IMG/VR virus record: IMGVR_UViG_3300005095_000172
Location: 80,148 to 140,623 of that record
Reading direction: 5' to 3' (one strand)
Source of the DNA: a virus
DNA length: 60,476 bases
Below, piece after piece: positions 49,846-58,840 of this stretch. The translations under genes and the position numbers were made by a program. Every line of letters starts with the position of its first letter. The first letter of the stretch is position 1. Below the pieces are notes generated by a model. That model saw only the letters and a list, made by a program, of their open reading frames with translations. It ran no database searches and had not been told where the DNA came from.

Positions 49846-51242
49846 TTTAAGCCTTTCGCCATATTTTCTATTTTAATGCAAGACTCCAAATCGTCACCAA
49901 CTTCTTTATCATCCCTAATTTTTACAAACACTGGATGTAAACAAGACCAATTACCTTCTGAATCCTTACTTAGACCAGAACATTTTACCTCAACGAGCTT
50001 ACCAAGAAGTTCTTCCTGATTTTCTGTGATGAACTCCATATCAGCTTCTTTAATTCCACCAGGAGAGGTTTTCAGAAGACCATCTTCACTTTCAACATTC
50101 AGAGAACTGATAACATTTTCATTTTTAGTTCCTGGAGTACCATAATTGAAACCAGAAATCCTTAAGTCTAAGGTGATTTCTATTTTCATCTTCATTTGAT
50201 GATTTGGTTTACCATCTTTCCAGATACCTTCAGAACCTTTGAGGATAGTTCCTTCTTCGCCCCTAGCTAACATTTCTTGAAAATGTTCTACTGCTTCAGC
50301 TTTATCATTAACAATCTTATATTCAATCATTTCAAATGAACCTGAATTTTGGATTATTTTTTCTAATCTAAAAATCCTGTCGTTTCTTGGTGAATTATAG
50401 ACACCATTTCTAAAATCTTCAAGTGGAAGGAAATCCCAAGCGATTAAAGTGATTCTTTCCTTAGCTTCATTTAAGTCAATCCCATATGACTCTTTGAATT
50501 TCTTACTTTCCTTTGAGATATCTTTCCCGTCATAATCTTTTTGAGCAATGGAAACATAACTAGAAATTATACCATTAGCTTTATATCTATCCTTTTCACC
50601 TCTAAACATCAACTCACCATTGATAACTACATCTTCCCCGATGTAATCCCTGAATGCTTCTGCTTCTTTCTCAAGTGCTCCCATCAATGGGTTAGGCTTC
50701 CCACCTCTAGACTCAAGGAAAACTCCATCTTTAGTTGAAACGATATTTAGATATCTTCCGTCCATTTTTACTTCAGAATAAACGAATGGGTGATCTTCAA
50801 ATAACTTAGTAAGCTTCTTCTCATTATATGAAATAGCACCCATGTAAGGCACTTCATAGATTTTAAACGGAGCCATTTCTGAATTAATCAGAGAAACGCC
50901 AAAACCAGCCTTAAAATCCTTTGCGATGATTCCCTTAATGACTTCAGCGTCAGATTCAGAAACTGTCTCTAATACACCTCTAAGTAGTTCCTCTGCTGCT
51001 TTCCCAGTATATTTTCTTGAAACCAACCCATTAAGGAAATCAATTGCCTCATCAAGAGTCAGGTCTAAAGCAACATAATCATACTTAGGAATCTTTTTAA
51101 TCCCAAAAGTGATTCTTGGGTCATAAGTGTACTTCAGCACTTTCTTAAAAAGTTCGTTGTCCTTCTCTCTTCTTAAGATAGCTCTTTTGTCGTTAAGACC
51201 AGGAGTTGTCTTCAGTTCTTGAATAATATCGTAAATACTCAT
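49842..51242 (-). CDS. ATP-dependent DNA ligase (T4 gp30-like)
   Basis: 466 residues from the internal ATG at 51242 (SIYDIIQELK), preferred over the ORF start because the upstream 17 residues overlap the lipoprotein gene. Nucleotidyl Lys in YSEVKMDGRYLN near 180, ESRGGK, GELMFRG near 230, EGTILKG near 355 and QMKMKIE complete motifs I-V. Seals nicks in replication and recombination. Confidence 0.93.
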   Translation of the reverse strand: MSIYDIIQELKTTPGLNDKRAILRREKDNELFKKVLKYTYDPRITFGIKKIPKYDYVALDLTLDEAIDFLNGLVSRKYTGKAAEELLRGVLETVSESDAEVIKGIIAKDFKAGFGVSLINSEMAPFKIYEVPYMGAISYNEKKLTKLFEDHPFVYSEVKMDGRYLNIVSTKDGVFLESRGGKPNPLMGALEKEAEAFRDYIGEDVVINGELMFRGEKDRYKANGIISSYVSIAQKDYDGKDISKESKKFKESYGIDLNEAKERITLIAWDFLPLEDFRNGVYNSPRNDRIFRLEKIIQNSGSFEMIEYKIVNDKAEAVEHFQEMLARGEEGTILKGSEGIWKDGKPNHQMKMKIEITLDLRISGFNYGTPGTKNENVISSLNVESEDGLLKTSPGGIKEADMEFITENQEELLGKLVEVKCSGLSKDSEGNWSCLHPVFVKIRDDKEVGDDLESCIKIENMAKGLK

Positions 51243-51243
51243 T

Positions 51244-51513
51244 TTAAACACCACACTTAATAGGTAAAGATATCGGACCAGATTCAGTTTCAACTATTTC
51301 AAACATCTGAGCCAAACCACCTCTTTCAACAGGTCTCACTCTAAGGTACTGATACCCGTCTACACAAAATACTTGAAAGGTAGTATCATACACACTCTGG
51401 TCTTTAACCCAATTCACAAATCCATTAGTTGTCTGTTCAGTATTATACCGAACTTCATTAGAACAACCAGCGACAAACAACGCAATAACAACTCCAAATA
51501 ACAATTTCTTCAT
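51244..51513 (-). CDS. Small lipoprotein
   Basis: 89 residues from ATG 51513 (KKLLFGVVIALFVAGCSN): signal peptide II with lipobox VAGC. Beta-rich body with two further Cys. The ORF opens earlier but that start would precede the signal peptide. Confidence 0.8.
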   Translation of the reverse strand: MKKLLFGVVIALFVAGCSNEVRYNTEQTTNGFVNWVKDQSVYDTTFQVFCVDGYQYLRVRPVERGGLAQMFEIVETESGPISLPIKCGV

Positions 51514-51524
51514 CTTAAACTCCC

Positions 51525-51700
51525 ATTTCCATTTGTATATCTCTTGCTCTGGACTCAATTCTATCCATCTTTTCTTCTATCAAAAGAAGAGAAAGTTCTA
51601 GGGAAAGATCACTTCCTACTCTTTTCAATTCTTCCCTGATTCTATCTCTTTCAATAATTAGTTCTTCATAGTGTATCTTTTCATCCCAGCCCTTTCTAAA
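51525..51700 (-). other. Open frame without a clear start (coiled coil)
   Basis: About 57 codons (DEKIHYEELIIERDRIREELKR ... ESRARDIQMEMGV) with heptad spacing but no in-frame ATG/GTG/TTG with a ribosome site. Coding remnant or frame-shifted tail of the neighbouring ORF. Confidence 0.35.
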
Positions 51701-51911
51701 GTGAATTATACCATTCTACATAAAGCTCTCCATAGTAGGCTTCTGGGTCAGCAAGTGGATATCCTTGTTCATCGTGATGTGGATTACAAATCCAAACTCC
51801 ATCAAATTCAAAACCGTGAAGGTCTCCAGTTTCTAAACCATTTTCAACTACATATTCAGCTTTCTTGATAGCTTTCATTTCTCTTTCATCTTGTACTTTA
51901 TATCTTTTCAT
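51696..51911 (-). CDS. Small hypothetical protein
   Basis: 71 residues; basic start, then VWICNPHHDEQGYPLADPEAYYGELYVEW. No family recognised. Own promoter at 51939. Confidence 0.65.
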   Translation of the reverse strand: MKRYKVQDEREMKAIKKAEYVVENGLETGDLHGFEFDGVWICNPHHDEQGYPLADPEAYYGELYVEWYNSL

Positions 51912-51938
51912 TTTTAAGCCTTTCTTTTTAACTGTTAT

Positions 51939-51962
51939 ATTATAACTAAAGTTAGCTTAAAT
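51939..51962 (-). promoter_or_regulatory. TTAAG-N11-TATAAT promoter
   Basis: TATAAT 51939-51944; -10, spacer and box identical to the one at 23319. Confidence 0.7.
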
Positions 51963-51967
51963 TCAGA

Positions 51968-52522
51968 TTAAACTTCTGAAATATATTGAATTTCTTGTAG
52001 ACACTTAGTACATTTGTACTTAGCTTTCCCATTTTATACTTTATTGTGTCTGATGATAGAAAGTAGTTTAGGAGTTCTACAAGCACATCCACACTTGAAT
52101 AATCTTTTATTTCGTTGTTTCTCTTTAGAAATCAGATATCCAGAATCATTGAACATAGAAATACTTGCCTTTCCGCTACATCCAAATACTCTACATACTG
52201 ATTTGAATTCCTTACCGTGTGGTTTTACATTACTATTCCAATAATGGCCAAGTTTTTCTCTTTCATCCACCACAATGTGTGCGTATTCATGTGAAACTAC
52301 TTCATCAATATACTTATCGCCAAATTCTTCAAGTAAATTCTCATTTAATTGAATTTCTTTTTTAGGCAGTGATGCTCTTCCGATAGAATTCACACTATCT
52401 AAATTATACGTCACTGTAACTTTCGGAGATACTTTAAAAAGGTTCTTTGAAATTTTTTGTAGGTCAGATATTTTTTGTTCAACACGTTTCTTTAGTGTTT
52501 TAGAAGAGTTTGTAGTTTTCAT
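51968..52522 (-). CDS. SprT-like metalloprotease with an in-frame TAA
   Basis: HEXXH motif VVSHEYAHIV near 76 and a zinc ribbon: FKCGCACRTPKLLSIIRHNKV. The frame then meets TAA at 52034-52036 but continues in the same frame as NGKAKYKCTKCLQEIQYISEV to TAA 51968-51970. SprT proteins normally read ..RHN+(I/V)x.G+A.Y.C..C.., so the distal CxxC belongs to the protein. Nonsense mutation, CAA-to-TAA error, or read-through. SprT/Spartan proteases degrade DNA-bound proteins. Confidence 0.85.
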
Positions 52523-52548
52523 TTTAAGCCTTTCTTTTTAACTACCAT

Positions 52549-52572
52549 ATTATAGCTAAATCAGACTTAAAA
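52549..52572 (-). promoter_or_regulatory. TTAAG-like-N11-TATAAT promoter (SprT)
   Basis: TATAAT 52549-52554, TTTTAAG upstream. Confidence 0.6.
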
Positions 52573-52594
52573 TGAAATTAATTCTTGAAAATCC

Positions 52595-52768
52595 TTAAGA
52601 TTTTTTATACTTTTTTATTTCTGACTCAATATACTTTACAACTGCGTTGAATGAAGTATCGTCACCAGCTGCGTCTTTCAATCTTTTAATTGAAGACTGA
52701 AGCTCATCTATAAGTCTCTTAAACTTATCTGCTTCTTTAAGTTCACTTTCTACTATTTCTCTTAGCAT
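52595..52768 (-). CDS. Small M[IL]RE-tagged helical protein
   Basis: 57 residues starting MLREIVESELKEADKF, fully helical, Lys/Glu-rich. ATG overlaps the preceding TGA (TTATGATG); AGGAG 7 nt upstream. Confidence 0.7.
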   Translation of the reverse strand: MLREIVESELKEADKFKRLIDELQSSIKRLKDAAGDDTSFNAVVKYIESEIKKYKKS

Positions 52769-53166
52769 CATAATTCTCCTATGAATAATCTCTTTTCTCC
52801 ATTCTTGATTCTATAATCATTATGGCTTCTTTTATTTAACTGCATAATTGTCACGAATGTCATAGTGTGAAATTCTTCATTGACAGCTACAACGCAATTT
52901 TGGTATCCGTTTTCATTTTTATAAATGAGGTGCCATTTCCCACTAGAAATACCAATTGGTCTCTTCTTTAGAAACATTTTTATGACTTTAGCAAACTCAT
53001 TACAATAAAATCCATCATCTCTTTGTTTCTCACTTGGTGGTCTTGGGTCGTCTAGGTGACTTGTTCTCCCAATAATCCAACCACCAACTTTCATCATTGG
53101 TCCAGAACCAGTAGAACAATCTCTATAAACACGCTCTTGGATAGAAAGTATAAGTTCTCTAATCAT
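52768..53166 (-). CDS. M[IL]RE-tagged protein
   Basis: 132 residues starting MIRELILSIQERVY (I-Q-E/R). Body (GGWIIGRTSH, FYCNEFAKVIKMFLKK, GKWHLIYKNENG, EEFHTMTFVTIMQLN) has scattered Cys/His; no family recognised. Confidence 0.7.
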   Translation of the reverse strand: MIRELILSIQERVYRDCSTGSGPMMKVGGWIIGRTSHLDDPRPPSEKQRDDGFYCNEFAKVIKMFLKKRPIGISSGKWHLIYKNENGYQNCVVAVNEEFHTMTFVTIMQLNKRSHNDYRIKNGEKRLFIGEL

Positions 53167-53175
53167 AAGTTATCC

Positions 53176-53715
53176 TTAATTCTCAATTATGATAGCTTCA
53201 TCTACGAATCCACTATTTTTGAAAACTTTGAAGTTTTCCTTAGCAACTTTCACAGTCCTGATTACTTTTTCATCTGGGACTAATCTAGGTTCTCCTTTCT
53301 TATGTCTTTCTAAATTCCTTTTTGAAGCAGTTTTAGGTTCTACATCAACAAGTACCAATACAACTCTCATTCCTGCTTCTTTAGCCCATTTGAACTTATT
53401 TAAAGTGGATTTTATATTATTACCAGTACCCATTTGAACGATTGATATTCTATTATCGAAAGCTTTTAGTAAATTCTTCTTAGATTTAATAGTAGCCCTT
53501 GAAACTTGTTTGCTTCTATCAGTACCATACTCTTCAGCAAATTCAGCCGTGTAAATATCCAAATCTATCAAAGGTAAATTTTTAAAGAACTTTCTATAAG
53601 TATAATTCTTCCCTGAGCCAGTTCCGCCCATCAAAAATATGAAAGTTGGAATTTCTAAGGATTCTCGTTCTATGTCCTTCAACTTAAATTCATCTAAAAT
53701 CTCATTTAAAATCAT
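53176..53715 (-). CDS. Zeta-toxin-like P-loop kinase
   Basis: 179 residues. FIFLMGGTGSGKNYTYRKF near 26 (Walker A), LIDLDIYTAEF near 48, and RVVLVLVDVEPKTASKRNLERH near 118, the layout of zeta-type/AAA_33 kinases. Starts MILNEILDEF, a weak form of the tag. Could phosphorylate a nucleotide sugar or polynucleotide end. Confidence 0.75.
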   Translation of the reverse strand: MILNEILDEFKLKDIERESLEIPTFIFLMGGTGSGKNYTYRKFFKNLPLIDLDIYTAEFAEEYGTDRSKQVSRATIKSKKNLLKAFDNRISIVQMGTGNNIKSTLNKFKWAKEAGMRVVLVLVDVEPKTASKRNLERHKKGEPRLVPDEKVIRTVKVAKENFKVFKNSGFVDEAIIIEN

Positions 53716-53737
53716 ATCATCACTTTATCAGAGTTGT

Positions 53738-55345
53738 TTATTTCCCGTGCAAAGAAGAAATAGCTTTTCTCAATATTCCACCAGGATTTTCTTTCCTGAA
53801 ATTCTCACTTACCCCATAAGTCTTCACCAACTCATCATAGAATTTATGAATTTGTTTTGGAGTATTTTTCTTAAAGTAAGAATAATCTGCTAAATTTCTA
53901 ATAACCTTAGTAGCAGACTCATCGTCTTCACCTCTACGAACTTCTTCTACTTGAACATCTAGATTTCTTTTTAGTTGTTCTCTATAATCCTTAACCCTAT
54001 CTGAACCTGCTAAAATGACATTTATGTTCTGAGAAGTCTTATTCAATAAAGTGAACAAATTCCCTGAAGTAGATGTTATAATTTCTACATCAGGATAAAC
54101 TGCTTGGATCATCTTCTTTCTAAGTTCTAAAGTCTTTTTAGTTTCCTTATTAGAAATAAGAGCAACTACTAAAAAGTCTCTTCCTTTCAGTGCTTGTTCA
54201 AACATCTTTTTATGTCCATTAGTAAACACTCTGAATTTCCCAATAACCATCGCACCGTTATTCCCTGGAAGTTTTCTCATAATCATCGATTTAGCTGTTA
54301 ATTGAATATCATCTCTAATATTCAATTCAGTTTTCTTCTTATGGGAAAACTTAACTTGTAAATCTTTATAGACTTTTTTGGAAAGGTCTTTTAAGATTTT
54401 ATGGAACTTTTGATTTAAGTTTAAAGTGCCTATGATTTCTTCTGCAGTTTCTCTCACCTTAATCCAATATTCATCTTCAGACTTCACATCCATTTTATAT
54501 TGTTGTTTAATCTTAAATCTTAGTTCTTTATCATATTGGTCGTCTTGAACAATCTTAAGAATAATGGTTCCGCCAATAGGTTTAGAAAGATGAATTACTA
54601 CTCCTTCTTCCTTTTCAGAACCGTAAAGAGAAGGGATGGTGATAAAGAAGTTCTTTGCTAACTCCCAATACTTCAATGGATCCAAACATTTGAATGAATC
54701 TTTAAAGTCTTTGAAGAATTCCATAGCTCTTGAGTTAAGACCTTTTGGAAGTTCAGTCAGTTTCCCTTTAAAAATGAGTTCAGGGAGATTTAACCCAAGT
54801 ATTTTAGCATACTTTTCTCTTCCTTCCATAACCAAACCATTGGATTTAATGAAAATCCTTCCGTTATTAATCTTATATGAATCAACAGAAGAATATCCAA
54901 TCAGGACTAATTGTCTAAGTTTAGTGTATTTTCTTGTCAGAGTAGGCTTGTTCATAAGGAATTCTACAAAGAATTCAGTGTTCTTCGGAATTGATTTCCA
55001 AGATTTAAAATTATCAGAAATATAGTCAATTATAGTCTTGTATTGAGAAACACCGACAGTTTTATCTAAGTCGGCTTCTGGATGAACATCATAATATTCA
55101 GTGCCATAGATTATATTTCCCTTATAAGAAACAATAAACATATCCCACCAACGAGTATCATTCCATTCAGCGTCAGTTCTAAGAATACTAAGTTTAGTTC
55201 CGTCGTATTTTCCATAAACTTCAATATCTTGATTAATTAAAGATGAAGCACTCTTCTCATCTTTAATTGCCTTATCTACATTCTTTATACTTATGTTTAG
55301 GTATTCGTTAGTCTCATTTACTCTGTTTATTGCTTCTTGTATCAT
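53738..55345 (-). CDS. RNA-ligase-like / nucleotidyltransferase fusion, M[IL]RE-type tag
   Basis: 535 residues. Tag MIQEAINRVNE/TNEY. Near 48, EVYGKYDGTKLSIL is a KxDG ligase motif I, with FFVEFLMNKPTL and EGVVIHL (motif IV-like) following; residues about 370-500 hold an HIGH-type domain (VIGKFRVFTNGHKKMFEQAL; SATKVIRNLA). So an RNA/DNA-ligase-like enzyme joined to a cytidylyl/adenylyltransferase-like domain. Combination suggests RNA or cofactor repair; possibly packaged in the virion. Confidence 0.75.
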   Translation of the reverse strand: MIQEAINRVNETNEYLNISIKNVDKAIKDEKSASSLINQDIEVYGKYDGTKLSILRTDAEWNDTRWWDMFIVSYKGNIIYGTEYYDVHPEADLDKTVGVSQYKTIIDYISDNFKSWKSIPKNTEFFVEFLMNKPTLTRKYTKLRQLVLIGYSSVDSYKINNGRIFIKSNGLVMEGREKYAKILGLNLPELIFKGKLTELPKGLNSRAMEFFKDFKDSFKCLDPLKYWELAKNFFITIPSLYGSEKEEGVVIHLSKPIGGTIILKIVQDDQYDKELRFKIKQQYKMDVKSEDEYWIKVRETAEEIIGTLNLNQKFHKILKDLSKKVYKDLQVKFSHKKKTELNIRDDIQLTAKSMIMRKLPGNNGAMVIGKFRVFTNGHKKMFEQALKGRDFLVVALISNKETKKTLELRKKMIQAVYPDVEIITSTSGNLFTLLNKTSQNINVILAGSDRVKDYREQLKRNLDVQVEEVRRGEDDESATKVIRNLADYSYFKKNTPKQIHKFYDELVKTYGVSENFRKENPGGILRKAISSLHGK

Positions 55346-55360
55346 TTATTTCCCTAAAGT

Positions 55361-55699
55361 TTAGATGTTTACTTTTTTAACACCGAATTGCTTAAGAACT
55401 TTCTTCAGCGCAGATTCACTATCAATATCTTCCTTATACCATTCGATATCGTCACCAGAAATATCTTCAAAGTCAAGTTTATTTAGAATTTTCAAGTTCT
55501 TAGAATTAGCTGGTTCTCTAAAGAAAATTTGTACCACATACTTAGTTCCTTGGACGTCACCTAATTCATCGTCATCGACAATAAGATCATCTACATAAAT
55601 ATCGACGTACCAATCACCTTCTTGACCATTTAGTTCAAAAACACCACCGTCTAATGACTCATTTTGTTTAGTAATTGATTCTACAATTTCTCTTAACAT
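55361..55699 (-). CDS. M[IL]RE-tagged protein
   Basis: 112 residues from the internal ATG (MLREIVESITKQNES), chosen because it gives the tag and has AAGGA upstream; the ORF opens at 55723. Acidic, no family recognised. Confidence 0.65.
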   Translation of the reverse strand: MLREIVESITKQNESLDGGVFELNGQEGDWYVDIYVDDLIVDDDELGDVQGTKYVVQIFFREPANSKNLKILNKLDFEDISGDDIEWYKEDIDSESALKKVLKQFGVKKVNI

Positions 55700-55745
55700 T
55701 CCACTTATCCTTATGTATTTCATGATTATTTAACTCCTAAATCCT

Positions 55746-56927
55746 CTATTGATTTAGTAAAATTCTGATGTAATTCGGACCATCTACTGAGGTTGTCCCT
55801 CTATTTTGGATAGTAGCTGTATATCTAGAATTACCCAATTTCATTTGAAATTTCACATAACTATACTTTCTTTTTTCGTTAGCATACCCGATATCAATAA
55901 TACTTAAAACTTTAATATTGTGGTTCTTATCTATATATTCGACAACATCTTTCTTCCCACCACCTACTACATACAAATAACCGTAACCGACGATAACTTT
56001 CAATAATTGTTCTAAATTCTTAATTTTCTCTCTATCGGAAAACTCTTCATCCATTAAAGAAACTGCTCCGTACCCATCTGACCATTTCTTAGGATTAAAA
56101 CCAAGATGTTTCAAGACACTATCTCTAACTGGATTTATCTTAGATAAATCACCTAAATAATCTCTAATTGAGAAATTTGTAAGGTAGAATTGACTTGTGT
56201 ACTTCAATGAAAGATGGATTCTCTTTTTCTTAGTGACTATATCCACATCAGTGACTATTTCACCAATATCACCTTCTATTTGAGAAAGGAACTTCTTACC
56301 ATCAAATTGAATCTTTCTCTTTTGGTTCTTTCCACCCAATTGTTCAGCGTAAAAATCTTCTTTGGTTAAATCAATTTTAAATTCTTTAAGAACTTTTTCC
56401 TTAATCTTTTCTACAAAAACTGGGTATCTAAATACAATTCCACCTTTAGCCAAAGTATTCAAATCATCAGTAAGGGAAACTTCAAATGAGATTCCAGCTT
56501 TACCACCACCAGCTTTTTTATTTCTTGAACCAGCACCAATAAACAAACCCAAAACCTTATCTCCAGTTTCTGAGTTAGATATCGTGATGGAACTAGAGTT
56601 TACAGTCTTCTTTAATTTCCCTTTGAACTTAGAAGATTTCATGATCTTATCAGCGATCTTTTCTACTCTTTTTAAATCATTTTTATTAAAATTGAACTTT
56701 ACATCAATATGGAATTTAGAATTGTCCTTAATAGTTATAGGATACATTTCTTCCCACTTAAAACTACTGAAATCCTTATAGTTTTTCTTATAAAATAACA
56801 AAAACTCCTTTGCTAAATTGTCCTTATCTAACCTAAGAATGTCTTCATCGTCTTTAACAATGATATTATATGGACCGCTATTACTACTTTCATTCACTGA
56901 TTGGATTGCTTCCCTGATAACACTCAC
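55746..56927 (-). CDS. M[IL]RE-type tagged protein
   Basis: 393 residues starting MSVIREAIQSVNE/SSNS. Mixed alpha/beta; GAGSRNKKAGGGKAGISFEVSL and GYGYLYVVGGGKKDVVEYI are Gly-rich parts. A nuclease-like fold is conceivable (E..GGGK..) but not supported further. Confidence 0.7.
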   Translation of the reverse strand: MSVIREAIQSVNESSNSGPYNIIVKDDEDILRLDKDNLAKEFLLFYKKNYKDFSSFKWEEMYPITIKDNSKFHIDVKFNFNKNDLKRVEKIADKIMKSSKFKGKLKKTVNSSSITISNSETGDKVLGLFIGAGSRNKKAGGGKAGISFEVSLTDDLNTLAKGGIVFRYPVFVEKIKEKVLKEFKIDLTKEDFYAEQLGGKNQKRKIQFDGKKFLSQIEGDIGEIVTDVDIVTKKKRIHLSLKYTSQFYLTNFSIRDYLGDLSKINPVRDSVLKHLGFNPKKWSDGYGAVSLMDEEFSDREKIKNLEQLLKVIVGYGYLYVVGGGKKDVVEYIDKNHNIKVLSIIDIGYANEKRKYSYVKFQMKLGNSRYTATIQNRGTTSVDGPNYIRILLNQ

Positions 56928-58120
56928 TTTACTCTCCTCAGTGCTTCTCTAATTAATGACTCATTCCTATTATCTGGGAAATTTTTATAATAAGCGTCTA
57001 TCATTTTGGTATTTTCTTTGAAACCAAATTCTTTACAGAAATATCTATACCCAGAAATCTTCACTTCGTAGTCACCTTTCGGGTCACCACGCTCTAATAC
57101 TTGAGCATAAGGAGCAAAAAGTTTTTCTTCATATCTGTCTTTTGTAGCCTTGATTTGTTTCTTATTAAGGTACTTTTTCATAAGTTCAATCACACCAACA
57201 AAACTCCCAAATTTACTTTCGTCTACTTCTTTCCCGAACGATAAGTGAGCGATCTCTCTGATGATAGTAGTATATTCAGATGAAGAAGTTTTAATTTCTC
57301 TCCATACTTCCTTTCCGTCTTCAGTCTTGATGTGGTTTCCATTTTCATCATAAAGAGGCTCATAAGCGGTTCTAATTCCTCTTGAAACAGAGAACTTCAA
57401 GAACCTTGGAAGGTCTCCTGGTTTAAATTTCTTAAGTTTCTTTTGCCAATTATCAGGAGTTGCTGTTGGAGTTACAATAACTACATCGTCACGAATACTT
57501 GCGCCACCAACAAGTGATTGTATTAGATACTTGTGGTGTACCGCCTTAATTTTCTTTTTAGTGTCTTCGAAGCTTGAACTATGGCTGAACTTAGCCCATT
57601 CAGTGGGAGTAGCACCATCTTCTTCCATAGGTAGGAACTCAAAATCTACCTGAGCATTGATCACCTTCCCTTTACCGAAATCTACTCTGTACACACAGTT
57701 TATTTGTTCCCCAATAGAAGAAATCGTTGGTTTATTTGAACCAATGTAAGTAACTCCCTTGATAATCTCTTTCCCTTCAAGCTCATCAAGTAATTTCCAA
57801 ACTTGTTCTTTAGTATCTTCAGGAACGATGATATCTAAATCACCAGCGTGAGTCTTATATTTTACTATTTCTTCATCAGGGATACTTGCGTCAAAAATAT
57901 AAGAAGTTGAACCATTGAACTGAAGCCCGTTCTTGATATTTTCTTCCTTCTTCCAAAGAGGTTCTTTAAACTTTTTCTTATATAACTTATTAAGTTCTTT
58001 AAATACTTCAATAAACTTCTTAGTAAAGTTACTTCTTCCGATTTCCTTTAAAGGAATCTTTTCAGCTCTTACTTCTTCACCAGTCCTTTTATTAACTCCA
58101 GTTACATTTCCACCCATCAC
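56924..58120 (-). CDS. Nucleotidyltransferase-like protein, tag-like C-terminus
   Basis: 398 residues. FNGSTSYIFD near 73 and KTHAGDLDIIVPED near 90 form a GS...GDLDI nucleotidyltransferase signature; VNAQVDFEF-type third Asp near 160. Ends RNESLIREALRRVK, repeating the M[IL]RE helix at the C-terminus instead of the N-terminus. Overlaps neighbours by 4 nt. Confidence 0.7.
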   Translation of the reverse strand: MMGGNVTGVNKRTGEEVRAEKIPLKEIGRSNFTKKFIEVFKELNKLYKKKFKEPLWKKEENIKNGLQFNGSTSYIFDASIPDEEIVKYKTHAGDLDIIVPEDTKEQVWKLLDELEGKEIIKGVTYIGSNKPTISSIGEQINCVYRVDFGKGKVINAQVDFEFLPMEEDGATPTEWAKFSHSSSFEDTKKKIKAVHHKYLIQSLVGGASIRDDVVIVTPTATPDNWQKKLKKFKPGDLPRFLKFSVSRGIRTAYEPLYDENGNHIKTEDGKEVWREIKTSSSEYTTIIREIAHLSFGKEVDESKFGSFVGVIELMKKYLNKKQIKATKDRYEEKLFAPYAQVLERGDPKGDYEVKISGYRYFCKEFGFKENTKMIDAYYKNFPDNRNESLIREALRRVK

Positions 58121-58368
58121 TTCACCTCTTTTAGTTTAAATTCTTTTTCAATTTCTTTCAATGATTTCTTTTGGTCTTGACTAAGTTCAGAAGGAATGTG
58201 TAAAAACTTCTTATCTTTAGTAACTAAAACATCTACCATTAACCTATTCGCTAATTCAATAGAAGCACCGAAATCATAGTGGTATGTGAAGACCTTTCCA
58301 TTAAATCTATCTTTAATGATATCATCCATTTCTTTATCACTTACTTTCAAAATAGCTTCTCTTATCAT
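58117..58368 (-). CDS. M[IL]RE-tagged small protein
   Basis: 83 residues starting MIREAILKVSDKEM; no family recognised. Confidence 0.7.
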   Translation of the reverse strand: MIREAILKVSDKEMDDIIKDRFNGKVFTYHYDFGASIELANRLMVDVLVTKDKKFLHIPSELSQDQKKSLKEIEKEFKLKEVK

Positions 58369-58823
58369 TTATTCAGACCCCTTAAACCAAACATTTTTAA
58401 GATTTCTTCTTGATTATCAATAAAGAATCTTTTATACTTCATAGGAGATTGAAATTTCACTCCATAATACCTAGTGTAGTACTCGTTATCGAAGAAGTAA
58501 ACATTTCCTTTTTTAAAATCAAACTTAGCAACCGTCGTTCCTTTATCACTGAAAATCCTAAAAGCGTCTTCCCCGAATTCTTCCTTATCTTCATCAGTCA
58601 TAGTAGTTACCACATAACCAGCTGGATTGTTCTTAGTATCAAACCAACCGATAACTTTATCAAATTGAACGTCTGTTGTTAATAAATCACCAAAATTAGT
58701 TACTGGGTTTCTGTACCCTCTAATGTAGACATTTTTCATCTTATTCACTGGAATAGCATAACCATCACCAATAGTTACTCCATTTTTATCAACAGAAAAT
58801 CTCTGTAAAATTTCTCTTATCAT
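58365..58823 (-). CDS. M[IL]RE-tagged protein
   Basis: 152 residues starting MIREILQRFSVDKN; beta-rich body (VYIRGYRNPVTNFGDLLTTD; YGVKFQSPMKYKRFF). No family recognised. Promoter at 58841. Confidence 0.7.
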   Translation of the reverse strand: MIREILQRFSVDKNGVTIGDGYAIPVNKMKNVYIRGYRNPVTNFGDLLTTDVQFDKVIGWFDTKNNPAGYVVTTMTDEDKEEFGEDAFRIFSDKGTTVAKFDFKKGNVYFFDNEYYTRYYGVKFQSPMKYKRFFIDNQEEILKMFGLRGLNK

Positions 58824-58840
58824 TACATTCTCCTTAATGA

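Noticed and set aside
18582-52522. Reassignment of TAA as a sense codon
   Set aside because: Most genes here, and the tmRNA tag, end in TAA with tightly spaced next genes, and no UUA-anticodon tRNA was found. Two isolated in-frame TAAs are better explained by mutation, read-through or error.
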